Assembly (NCBI GenBank): GCA_008080745.1
Contig: SHMX01000004.1
Location: 310,001-374,000, forward strand
Reading direction: 5' to 3'
From: Candidatus Thorarchaeota archaeon
Lineage (GTDB): Archaea; Asgardarchaeota; Thorarchaeia; Thorarchaeales; Thorarchaeaceae
Length of the DNA stretch: 64,000 nt
In this document: in pieces, positions 51,657 to 60,535 of the stretch
Position numbering within the stretch: position 1 is the first letter of the stretch
How the letters are laid out: each line of letters starts with the position of its first letter
Program-made: the position numbers and the translations under genes
Notes under the pieces: model-generated
Told to the model about the DNA's origin: nothing
Seen by the model: the letters and a program-made list of their open reading frames with translations, nothing else
Database searches by the model: none

Positions 51657-52514
51657 ATGACGGAAAGAAATGAGAGGCGCATAAAGCTAGTAAAATCTCC
51701 CAAGATTGCTTTAGAAGGTGCAGGAGTAAAAATTTCTAGAGTTTTTGGCTATAACGATGTAAACATAATGGATCCATTTCTGCTATTGGATGATTTCGGA
51801 TCTGATAATCCTGCGGAGTTTGAAAAGGGATTTCCATGGCATCCGCACAGAGGTATCGAAACTATAACGTACATGCTTGATGGAAAAGTAAGACATCGTG
51901 ATAGTACAGGTGGTTCGGGAGTAATAGAGCCCGGTGGTATTCAATGGATGACTGCTGGGAGTGGAATTATCCATGAAGAGATGCCGGTTTCAGATAATAG
52001 CACTTTACGAGGACTTCAGTTATGGTTAAATCTTCCTGCAACACAAAAAATGACCACTCCGAAATACAGGGGTTACAAATCATCTGATTTTCCCCAAATT
52101 GATGAAAAAAATGGATCTGTAATTAAAGTAATTGCAGGAAAAGTTAGGGGTGTTTCAGGGCCAATTCAAGATATATCGACCAATCCAGAATATTTGGATG
52201 TCAGACTCTCAACAAGCTGTCAATTCACGCATGTCACGCCATCTGATTATACAGTTTTTGCATATGTGTTAGATGGGCAAGGCGTCTTTACTTCAAAAAA
52301 CACTGAGGTTATTGGCAAGCAATCACTGGTTCTATTTGGAGATGGTGAGCAAGTATCTGTAAAGTCATTGGAGAGTCCATTACATTTCATTCTTATTTCT
52401 GCAAAACCCCTAAGAGAACCAATAGCATGGCAGGGTCCAATCGTAATGAACACCCAAAAAGAATTACGTACTGCATTTCAAGAATATCGAAAGGGCACCT
52501 TCATAAAAGCATAA
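51657..52514 (+). CDS. Pirin-family protein
   Basis: DPFLLLDDFG, GFPWHPHRGIETITYMLDGKVRHRDSTGGSGVIEPGGIQWMTAGSGIIHEEMP. Confidence 0.95.
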   Translation: MTERNERRIKLVKSPKIALEGAGVKISRVFGYNDVNIMDPFLLLDDFGSDNPAEFEKGFPWHPHRGIETITYMLDGKVRHRDSTGGSGVIEPGGIQWMTAGSGIIHEEMPVSDNSTLRGLQLWLNLPATQKMTTPKYRGYKSSDFPQIDEKNGSVIKVIAGKVRGVSGPIQDISTNPEYLDVRLSTSCQFTHVTPSDYTVFAYVLDGQGVFTSKNTEVIGKQSLVLFGDGEQVSVKSLESPLHFILISAKPLREPIAWQGPIVMNTQKELRTAFQEYRKGTFIKA

Positions 52515-52550
52515 TAAACAATAGTTAAATATTCTACTATCTATTACTAA

Positions 52551-53120
52551 ATGATGAACATGTATCATGGAGATAAGGTCAGATTAAGGAAGCTCAGGGA
52601 ATCAGATGCGAAAATAATTCTTAAACACTGGAACAATTACTCACTCCGTCAATATCTCCCAACCCCCCTGCCTACGAGTCTCATGGATTTGAAAGACTTC
52701 ATAGAAACAGCAAATGAAGCTTACAACGAAAGGAGTAAATTCACTTTTGGAATTGAAACGTTAGAAAGTGAGAAGTTAATTGGACTTGTGAATCTTGTTG
52801 GAATTAGTTGGATAAGCAGGTTTGCTGAGATTGGTCAATTTGCTATATTCGATCCTGAATTTATGGGCAAAGGTTATGGTTTTGACTCCCTTCGGGTATT
52901 ATTAGACTTTGCATTTTTTGTATTGGATCTTCATTCGATTCATCTTATGGTAGAAATCTTCAATATTCATGCAGTTACATTTTATGAAAAATTTGGATTT
53001 CAAAAACGTGGAAGCCTGAGAGAGCTGGCATATCGTAATGGTACTAGGTATGATATTCTGATTATGGATATGCTGAAAGATGAATTCCATCAGAAGTATA
53101 AGATTCTTCCAAAGCAATAA
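52551..53120 (+). CDS. GNAT-family N-acetyltransferase (RimJ/RimL-like)
   Basis: VRLRKLRESDAKIILKHWNN, FGIETLESEKLIGLVNL, MGKGYGFDSLRVLLDFAF, FYEKFGFQKRG. Confidence 0.88.
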   Translation: MMNMYHGDKVRLRKLRESDAKIILKHWNNYSLRQYLPTPLPTSLMDLKDFIETANEAYNERSKFTFGIETLESEKLIGLVNLVGISWISRFAEIGQFAIFDPEFMGKGYGFDSLRVLLDFAFFVLDLHSIHLMVEIFNIHAVTFYEKFGFQKRGSLRELAYRNGTRYDILIMDMLKDEFHQKYKILPKQ

Positions 53121-53217
53121 CAATGGTGGTCCTATTACTTCAGCAAATATGCTAATATAACATCTCTCAGAAAGGCATTTATCCATGCGAACTTGATACT
53201 GTGATAGGTAGTTCGCG

Positions 53218-54174
53218 ATGATAGAATACATTGGACTCGCCATTCTTGTCTTCTCACTACTTGTGTTGATCTATTCATTTATTGCAGCTAATGAAGAAAC
53301 AACAAAACAGACACAAGAGGTACAAGACACAGGAAGAGAAAAAGGATCTAAGAAATTCAGGAGAGATAGAAGCCCAGTAGAAATAGAGGCAAAAGCTGTT
53401 CCTGAAGGATTGGAAAAAAGAGCACCCTCACCCGTAGTTGACGGTAGACCTGGTATGGCAGAGGTAGGAAAGATTGAACCCGAGGTCTTCAGTGAACGTC
53501 ATGAAGAAGCAAGCGTTTCCCCACCAAGTGCAACCTTTGATAGGAAAGCCTCTCTTACATATTGGGAACGGATGGCTTTAGATAACGAGTATAATTTGAC
53601 CGTCACACTCCATCGACCCGATTTCAAAGTTGTGGCACCCGATGGTGCATCTGTAAAAGAGTCCGAAACTACCTATAAGCTTCCTAGGAGCGGTCACGTT
53701 AGAATTATCCCTGTATGTAGTGGGTGCAATATTTCCCCCGCCTCAAGAGACATTCGCGTGACAGAACTTGATGTTGAAACAAAGGCACATTTCAAAGTAC
53801 TACCAGTGAAGGAAGGAAATTATGATCTGGAAGTTGAATTTCAAATAGTATCTCCAGATGGTGACATCTCACCATTAGGTAAGGAATTTGCTACTGTTAC
53901 CATTCAAAAGAAAGCTCTTGACCTGACTCTGGGTCCACTCAATATTAGTGTATCACGCCGGGTTCCTGCTTTCTTCTCGATGTGTGGTAGCCTTTTTGGT
54001 TTTGCGTCCTTTATTCTAGCTCGACTAGGTATCAACCTGAATGAAGAGATACTTGCATGGAGTATGACCATAAGTACAGGAATCACTGGGTTCGTATTCA
54101 TTCTACTAGCTATGATGCTTCTCTTCAAGGGTCTCAAACCATTAATGCGTGAGATTAGTATCACATTGAAATAA
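53218..54174 (+). CDS. Membrane protein of unknown function (N-terminal TM, soluble beta-rich region, two C-terminal TMs)
   Basis: 318 aa; TM at both ends; no recognised motif. Confidence 0.65.
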   Translation: MIEYIGLAILVFSLLVLIYSFIAANEETTKQTQEVQDTGREKGSKKFRRDRSPVEIEAKAVPEGLEKRAPSPVVDGRPGMAEVGKIEPEVFSERHEEASVSPPSATFDRKASLTYWERMALDNEYNLTVTLHRPDFKVVAPDGASVKESETTYKLPRSGHVRIIPVCSGCNISPASRDIRVTELDVETKAHFKVLPVKEGNYDLEVEFQIVSPDGDISPLGKEFATVTIQKKALDLTLGPLNISVSRRVPAFFSMCGSLFGFASFILARLGINLNEEILAWSMTISTGITGFVFILLAMMLLFKGLKPLMREISITLK

Positions 54175-54182
54175 GATAAATT

Positions 54183-54216
54183 CCCACATCCATTAAGGTG
54201 TGGGTCTTTTCTTTCC
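54183..54216 (+). terminator. Hairpin terminator
   Basis: CCCACA...TGTGGG followed by tcttttctttc. Confidence 0.55.
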
Positions 54217-54311
54217 CAATAGCACGATACAATTCATTCTATTATATTCTTCAGCAAGAAATTAATACCTCTTATTTCCTTTCAATCATACCAATTTGAG
54301 GAGGAGAAAAA

Positions 54312-55379
54312 TTGGACAAAAAACAGATTTTTGCAATTGTAGCCATATTGCTTTTTACGGTGTCTAGTGGAATATTAGTGACTCAAGTTCAAGCCTATGA
54401 ACTTGATCCAGGTTTTGGTGGCGGCGGAACCACAGTAACTACTAATTTTTGTGTTAAGGTGGTAGAAAAACAGTCATCTGAAACTATCCAAGGTGCTCGT
54501 GTGCAGCTGATAAGAGGAATTACTATACTTCAGACAGGATATACTAATTCTCATGGATACTTTTACTTTGATGCTGTAACAGATACTGGTAACTGTTACT
54601 ATAAGATTAGAGTATATTATCAAGACGCTTCACCCACTACAGTGGATACAGTTGTCTACAGTGAAGATATTTCTGGAACATATCATGAAACTATAACATG
54701 CAAGATGAATACCGTTCACAAATGGGCTGTACTTGTAGGTCTCGGTGATTGGGACCATGATAAATTTACTACTACAACCGGATACAAAGATGCAAATGAT
54801 TGGTATAATAGACTAACTAGTCTTGGTTTCCAACATATCAAGACTTTGGGCGATGGTACAAATAATTACGATGACCAAAACAAGATTCTTGCAACAAAAT
54901 CAAACGTCAAAAATGCTATTTCCAATGTTGTTACATCTGCAGATAGCAATGATGTCGTTGTTTTTGTATTTGCGGCACATTATGGGACTTTAGGTATGGC
55001 CGTCTGGGATACTAACTATTACAACGCATTGACCTATTTCACTGCCTCTTGGTTTGGTAATCAAGTTGACCAGTGTTCTGCAAATAAGATTTTCACCTGG
55101 ATTCACGCTTGTCACGCTGAGAGATTCATAAATAACGCAAATACCGATATGGATTCTCATGAGCTCTGGATGGGTTCTTGCAAAGAAGATCAAGTGTCAT
55201 TTAATGATAATTTCAGACAGGATTTCTGGCAATATGTTGATAGCTGGGGTGGTCTGGATGGCACTGCATTAGAATTGATCTTTGATGACCTTAGTGATGA
55301 ATATCCTAAGACATGGGATGGATCTACTATGGAACCCGTAATTTACGACGGTGATACTAATCGTTGGTTCTATCTATAA
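54312..55379 (+). CDS. Secreted caspase-like (C13/C14 fold) protein
   Basis: Signal peptide, Ig/CNA-B-like domain (SSETIQGARVQLIRG...GYFYFDAV), then KWAVLVGLGDW...YKDANDWYNRLTSLGF, DVVVFVFAAHYG (His), KIFTWIHACHAERF (Cys). TTG start. Confidence 0.7.
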   Translation: MDKKQIFAIVAILLFTVSSGILVTQVQAYELDPGFGGGGTTVTTNFCVKVVEKQSSETIQGARVQLIRGITILQTGYTNSHGYFYFDAVTDTGNCYYKIRVYYQDASPTTVDTVVYSEDISGTYHETITCKMNTVHKWAVLVGLGDWDHDKFTTTTGYKDANDWYNRLTSLGFQHIKTLGDGTNNYDDQNKILATKSNVKNAISNVVTSADSNDVVVFVFAAHYGTLGMAVWDTNYYNALTYFTASWFGNQVDQCSANKIFTWIHACHAERFINNANTDMDSHELWMGSCKEDQVSFNDNFRQDFWQYVDSWGGLDGTALELIFDDLSDEYPKTWDGSTMEPVIYDGDTNRWFYL

Positions 55380-55387
55380 CTACTCAA

Positions 55388-55420
55388 GAGTAGCATAATT
55401 TGCTACTCCCCTTTTTTTCT
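55388..55420 (+). terminator. Hairpin terminator
   Basis: GAGTAGCA-TAATT-TGCTACTC-cccTTTTTTT. Confidence 0.7.
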
Positions 55421-55530
55421 AAATTTTGATAATGTTACAAAATGATACCGATTGGTCAGCCTATTCGTCACTGTAAATTGTTGCATTGATGTTGAACTCT
55501 ATAGATGTGTTTGTTCAATTAGATTTGTGG

Positions 55531-55739
55531 ATGGAACATGACCAAAATAAAAAACGAAAAGGTGCACATATTGCGTCTTCTTATTTTCTGGGATATCGAT
55601 TAGCTTGATTCTTTTTCTTCTAACGGATCAATTAATTTACGCAGGTCTTGGAGCAGCACTTGGGACGATTTTTGCGGATGGAGTTATTTCATTCACATCT
55701 CGGTCATTGGAGCATGAAGATTCTAAAGATGAAACATAA
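55531..55739 (+). pseudogene. Possible frameshifted small membrane protein
   Basis: MEHDQNKKRKGAHIASS in one frame stops at about 55606; another frame reads VFLFSGISISLILFLLTDQLIYAGLGAALGTIFADGVISFTSRSLEHEDSKDET* ending at 55739, with no ATG of its own. Confidence 0.3.
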
Positions 55740-55830
55740 CACAGTTCCACTGTTTATGATTGATGCAAAATGAGTACAGCAAGTTCCTCCTGTTGCATCG
55801 AGATTGCTTATTTTGTTGCTCTTCAGAACC

Positions 55831-57117
55831 TTATCTCTTCTTCATATAGAATGCGGCACCCACTGCGAAAATCAAAATTCCCCCACCACCTAACAGCAGG
55901 ATTCCCAACATCATATCCGTTGGTTCTGGAGTTGTAGGTGTTGTTACTCCATTTGAGTCGCCCAAGATATAGATCTCTCCAGAGAAGTCAACAACATATA
56001 GTTCATTGGTGGAGTCTACTCCAAACGAGGAGATTTGATAGGTCGTATCAAACAATTCTTCGTTATTTGTTTCAGAGCTTTCATCATAATCTAATGCCCA
56101 GATTTTTCCAGAACCAAAATCTCCGTAGATATATTTCCCAACCAAGTTGTCGTAGGTACTTCCTCTGTACACATATCCCCCTGTGATCGAGCTGCCTACA
56201 TCGTGATTATACGTCCAGATTGGCATACTGAGACCAGTGGTGTCACATCCTGTGTCTGGTTCATAACATTGATCTCCTTCCATGATGTTCCAACCATAGT
56301 TGTTACCACTCTCAATAATATCGATCTCCTCCACTTCTCCCTGACCTACATCTGCTGCCCACATAGCATCGGTCTCAGAATCCCAACTGAAACGCCAAGG
56401 ATTTCTAAGTCCATATGCATATATTTCCTCTCGGTATCCCTCTGTATTATCAACGAATGGATTTGTATCAGGGATTCCGTACTCTAATCCTGCATCCGTG
56501 TTATCAATATCTATCCTGAGAATTGCTCCAAGCAGGGTTGTTCTGTCCTGTCCATGCCCCTCAGGGTCGCCACCCGATCCACCATCTCCCAGAGCGATGT
56601 AGAGATATCCATCAGGTCCAAATCCAATCTGACCTCCGTTATGATTTGCGTATGGCTGATCGACTTCAAGGATAACATATCCACTTGTTGCATCCGCTTG
56701 ATTACTATCATCTTCGGAGACCGTATATCTTTCAATAACTGTTCTACGAGGTGAATCAGCAGTATAATCTACAAAGAAATATCCATTTTCACTAAAGTTC
56801 GGATGAAAAGCTAAGCCAAGTAGTCCTTCTTCTCCTCCAACGTCGTTCACTTTTCCTTTGATATCGAGAAATAGAGTTGCTGATTGAATATTGGGATCGT
56901 TATCGAAGACATAGATTTCTCCCGGTTTAGTAACCACAAATATCCTATTTGTTCCATCATCAGGACTAACCAGCCCCAAAGGCTGAGTAAATGAAAGGTT
57001 TGGAAATGCATTGTTCAATTGCATCCCATTCTGTGCAATTATCGGATTGGCTGTTGATATTATAATGATTCCTGACAGGAATAAAAATAATGGAATGAAT
57101 AATTTCGGCAGACGCAT
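55831..57117 (-). CDS. Secreted, membrane-anchored PQQ-type glucose/sorbosone dehydrogenase-like beta-propeller
   Basis: EEGLLGLAFHPNFSENGYFFVDYT, NHNGGQIGFGPDGYLYIALGDGG, YAYGLRNPWRFSWD, ADVGQGEVEEIDI; TM near C-terminus. Start taken at MRLPKLFIPLFLF (57117). Confidence 0.88.
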   Translation of the reverse strand: MRLPKLFIPLFLFLSGIIIISTANPIIAQNGMQLNNAFPNLSFTQPLGLVSPDDGTNRIFVVTKPGEIYVFDNDPNIQSATLFLDIKGKVNDVGGEEGLLGLAFHPNFSENGYFFVDYTADSPRRTVIERYTVSEDDSNQADATSGYVILEVDQPYANHNGGQIGFGPDGYLYIALGDGGSGGDPEGHGQDRTTLLGAILRIDIDNTDAGLEYGIPDTNPFVDNTEGYREEIYAYGLRNPWRFSWDSETDAMWAADVGQGEVEEIDIIESGNNYGWNIMEGDQCYEPDTGCDTTGLSMPIWTYNHDVGSSITGGYVYRGSTYDNLVGKYIYGDFGSGKIWALDYDESSETNNEELFDTTYQISSFGVDSTNELYVVDFSGEIYILGDSNGVTTPTTPEPTDMMLGILLLGGGGILIFAVGAAFYMKKR

Positions 57118-57237
57118 ACTTCTCCCTCTAATAACAATAGTTAATATCAATGCCCATCTATTTGAACCTATTGTTAGATACAACTTACAGAGAGCTACGT
57201 GATTTCATATGTTACCTATCGGTAGTTTATGCGATGG

Positions 57238-60200
57238 TTAGGATTGGCCCGATTTTCTATGCAAGTATAACCTACGGCTAAATACCAAAATGACACCAAC
57301 AGATACAATGGTGATTGTAAGGGAGATTGGGTTTATATTTGAAAAGATATCAACAAAGGGATTTGATGGCGAATTAGCAGATATGGTTACGCTTGTTGTC
57401 AGTTCATTTGAATTTCCATAGATATCTGTAAACACAAATGAGATTTGATGCATGCCAATTGAAAACTGTTCGCAGTCAAATTGAATTGTGGTCTTCTGAA
57501 CCTGTACACTATTCTGGGCCCAATTTCCATCATCAATCTTGATACGTCTATAATCGGGATTAAGATCGATAAATACCCATTCCACTATTTTGTCTGTATC
57601 ATCTGCGGATAGAAGAATAGTATCTGGGCCAAGGATTGCTGGATCGGTTTTATCTATAAGGGCTTCATTTCCTGCTGTTATTGTTGAGTTAGTGATGTCT
57701 TCTGATTCCATTCCTCTATCTCTAACTCTTACCTTAATCACGTACTGTTCAGAATATTTCCATTCTGTTGCTTGCCAGAGAAGATTGTCTTCCTCCTTAT
57801 CTAAATCATCAGCAATAAGTTGGAAAGTGAGACCTCCATCATTTGACACAAAAATCTGATAGGACATTGAATTTTCAACATTTCTTGAGGATGCATTCCA
57901 TGTAATAGTGTGATTGGAATCTAATACTTCTCCACCTACAGGACTAAGAAGATTGATTTCGGGTATGAAAATATTGTTCAAGGCTATGTTTTGGTATTGA
58001 TCTCTGAAAACGTGACCCGATTCATTGAATCCTTCTATCAATATATCACAGGTTTCGTTTCTTCCAAGCCAATAGGTATTCATCTCAACCGAATTACCTG
58101 TATCAAACTGTGAAAGCATATCTCCCGTTAGAACCTGAATGGACCAATTCCCTGATGTAGAATCATTACAATAACATGCTATATCTATTGATCCACTCCA
58201 GTACCATTGAAATTCACCATATTTCTCATCACTATCCCCTGTCATTTGCTCTCCTAAGAGATTGTTTGAAGTTCTTCGGTATTCGTTCTCTATTTCACTC
58301 TCCCAGGCATAGAAGTCACTATCATTATTAGTAAATGAGCAGTTGATTCGTACTACCGAATCCTCCTCGATTCCTTCAATAGTAATCCATGAAAATTGAC
58401 TCGGGTCGATGGTTCCATTATCGGGGTCGTATTCACTGTCTGGAATAACTAATTCTTTTGTTGATTGGTAATAGAGTCCGCTCATCAAATACATAGTGAT
58501 ATTTTCTGCTATTCCTGTAGTATATGTCGCATTCAAGTGTATCTGATCACCGGTTGCCGTACCACCATCAGTAATTGTAATTGGGCTTTCTTGTTCACGG
58601 GATGTCCAGTTGAGTGTAATGTTGTCATGTTCTGATGCTAATACAAATGATTTTCCTTTATTGACTAAATACATAGAATCTGTACCTATAGAAGAAGAGG
58701 TGAAAGTGCCATTCTCCAATACTAAGTCTAATCCAGCATTTTCACCGTCCATTGGCATAACCTGTAGTTTGTTTCCCTGCAACACTCTTGGATTTCTGAA
58801 GTAGTACGGATTTGCTGTAAACTCGGTATATTCTCCGTTCTCATAATGGCTAAGATAGAACGGTCCAGATGTTATGATCTGATCTTCATTTGGATCGGGG
58901 TTATACGTGTTCCAATTATCTGGATCCATATCTTGAAAGATGTGCTTTGGAACAACAGGCTTGGTAAAGGTAGAGATATGCCAATAAGATTCTGAAGGAA
59001 ATTCCGATATGAAGGTATAGTCGGTAGGCGCATACCCAATCCAACCTTTATCGCGCAAATCATATCCTAGGAAACCACCGATCCCTTCTCGATAGAAGTT
59101 GTATGAAAAAGCGACATCCTGTGCAGTCAAGGGAGTACCGTCACTCCATGTAGCATTATTTACAATTTGGAATGTGAAACGAGTATGACCATCAGGGACG
59201 GTTGGATTATCTGCGTTGGTTTCAATAATATATGATTCTGCTAACCATGGAATGTAGACCCCTTCTGGATTATGTTTGAGAAGACCATCATACATTAGAT
59301 TCAATGAATCATAACCATACCAAAACTGGCCATAAAAAACATTGAAAGTGTCTATATCTAGAGGCAGGCTCCATCGGAAAATTCCTCCAGAACCTTGTTG
59401 GGAATGAACCCTATAATTTGTCCACCAACATGCGGGACCATCAATTGCATCGTTAACAATTCCTTCGAACCTATCATTTCTGTAAGCGGAAATTTGATAA
59501 TTATTATAGAGAATTATGAGGGGACATTCAAAAACGAAAATTCTCTGCATCTCAATAGCGGCTTCATATACTTCATCAAAAGAAGTGCCATGTAGGAGCT
59601 GATCTATCCATTGATCATAGGAAGCATTTCGAAAATTGGGAAAGTTCTTTTGGGGCTCGTAAGCACTCAACGAGCTGTATTTATCCGCTAACCAACTCAC
59701 ATCAAAATTGGAAAAGCTATCTCCCAAAACTACGATATCAAAATCATCATGGAAATATAATCTATTCAAATAGTCATAGAAATCTGTGGGTATTGAGGTA
59801 GCATTGATTTGAATATCCTGCAAAGCATTTGCAAATATTGTACCCCCATTGATTCCTATACTCGATGACTGAGCGACCTCAATAGTGATATCGAATGATT
59901 CTCCGTTGGGAGCTTCTCGGTAACCATCATCATCAATGTCGTGAAAACCTGCTGCATCCAGAAGATTTTCTGCTCTGGTGATATCTGCAGTGTAGTAATT
60001 ATAGGACAATTGTCCCTCTATTGAGAAGGGATTTTGTGCTGGCACAGGAGAATCAAGTGGTTTCGCATAGATATCCCACAAGTCGTCGCAGAGTTGATGT
60101 TTATCTAATGCGAATGCGGCGGCTCTTCGAAATGCTGTGATGTTGAATGGATATTTTTCACAGTTAATAACCATATATCCGTATCCATTTCTGGGAGTGG

Positions 60201-60453
60201 CAGAAATCTCAATATTTTCATCTTCTTGTAATTGTGGTACGAAGACCGGGTCAACCATGTCCCCAATTATATCCACCTCGTCGTTCAGTAATGCTTCGAC
60301 TTGTTCATTCTCTCCACTAATAACTTTGAAAATAATCTGATCGACGTAAGGTCCCATAACACCTTGTGAGTTAAGAGGTTGTGCACTTACAGACATAGCC
60401 GATAGTAAAATAATTACAATCGAACTGAATAGAATTCCAGTTTTCTTATCCAT
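57238..60453 (-). CDS. SBP_bac_5-like (peptide ABC transporter substrate-binding) protein with permuted domain order and C-terminal TM
   Basis: FRRAAAFALDKHQL precedes GLLKHNPEGVYIPWLAESY...WSDGTPLTAQDVAFSYNFY...SGPFYLSHYENGEYTEF; C-terminal Ig-like region and TM. Start taken at MDKKTGILF. Confidence 0.85.
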   Translation of the reverse strand: MDKKTGILFSSIVIILLSAMSVSAQPLNSQGVMGPYVDQIIFKVISGENEQVEALLNDEVDIIGDMVDPVFVPQLQEDENIEISATPRNGYGYMVINCEKYPFNITAFRRAAAFALDKHQLCDDLWDIYAKPLDSPVPAQNPFSIEGQLSYNYYTADITRAENLLDAAGFHDIDDDGYREAPNGESFDITIEVAQSSSIGINGGTIFANALQDIQINATSIPTDFYDYLNRLYFHDDFDIVVLGDSFSNFDVSWLADKYSSLSAYEPQKNFPNFRNASYDQWIDQLLHGTSFDEVYEAAIEMQRIFVFECPLIILYNNYQISAYRNDRFEGIVNDAIDGPACWWTNYRVHSQQGSGGIFRWSLPLDIDTFNVFYGQFWYGYDSLNLMYDGLLKHNPEGVYIPWLAESYIIETNADNPTVPDGHTRFTFQIVNNATWSDGTPLTAQDVAFSYNFYREGIGGFLGYDLRDKGWIGYAPTDYTFISEFPSESYWHISTFTKPVVPKHIFQDMDPDNWNTYNPDPNEDQIITSGPFYLSHYENGEYTEFTANPYYFRNPRVLQGNKLQVMPMDGENAGLDLVLENGTFTSSSIGTDSMYLVNKGKSFVLASEHDNITLNWTSREQESPITITDGGTATGDQIHLNATYTTGIAENITMYLMSGLYYQSTKELVIPDSEYDPDNGTIDPSQFSWITIEGIEEDSVVRINCSFTNNDSDFYAWESEIENEYRRTSNNLLGEQMTGDSDEKYGEFQWYWSGSIDIACYCNDSTSGNWSIQVLTGDMLSQFDTGNSVEMNTYWLGRNETCDILIEGFNESGHVFRDQYQNIALNNIFIPEINLLSPVGGEVLDSNHTITWNASSRNVENSMSYQIFVSNDGGLTFQLIADDLDKEEDNLLWQATEWKYSEQYVIKVRVRDRGMESEDITNSTITAGNEALIDKTDPAILGPDTILLSADDTDKIVEWVFIDLNPDYRRIKIDDGNWAQNSVQVQKTTIQFDCEQFSIGMHQISFVFTDIYGNSNELTTSVTISANSPSNPFVDIFSNINPISLTITIVSVGVILVFSRRLYLHRKSGQS

Positions 60454-60535
60454 TTTGACTCTCCCCAAAACGGAACAGGTATTTACTATGTTCTAATGTG
60501 AAATAAGCCTTCATGTGTTACTTCCTGCACAAATC

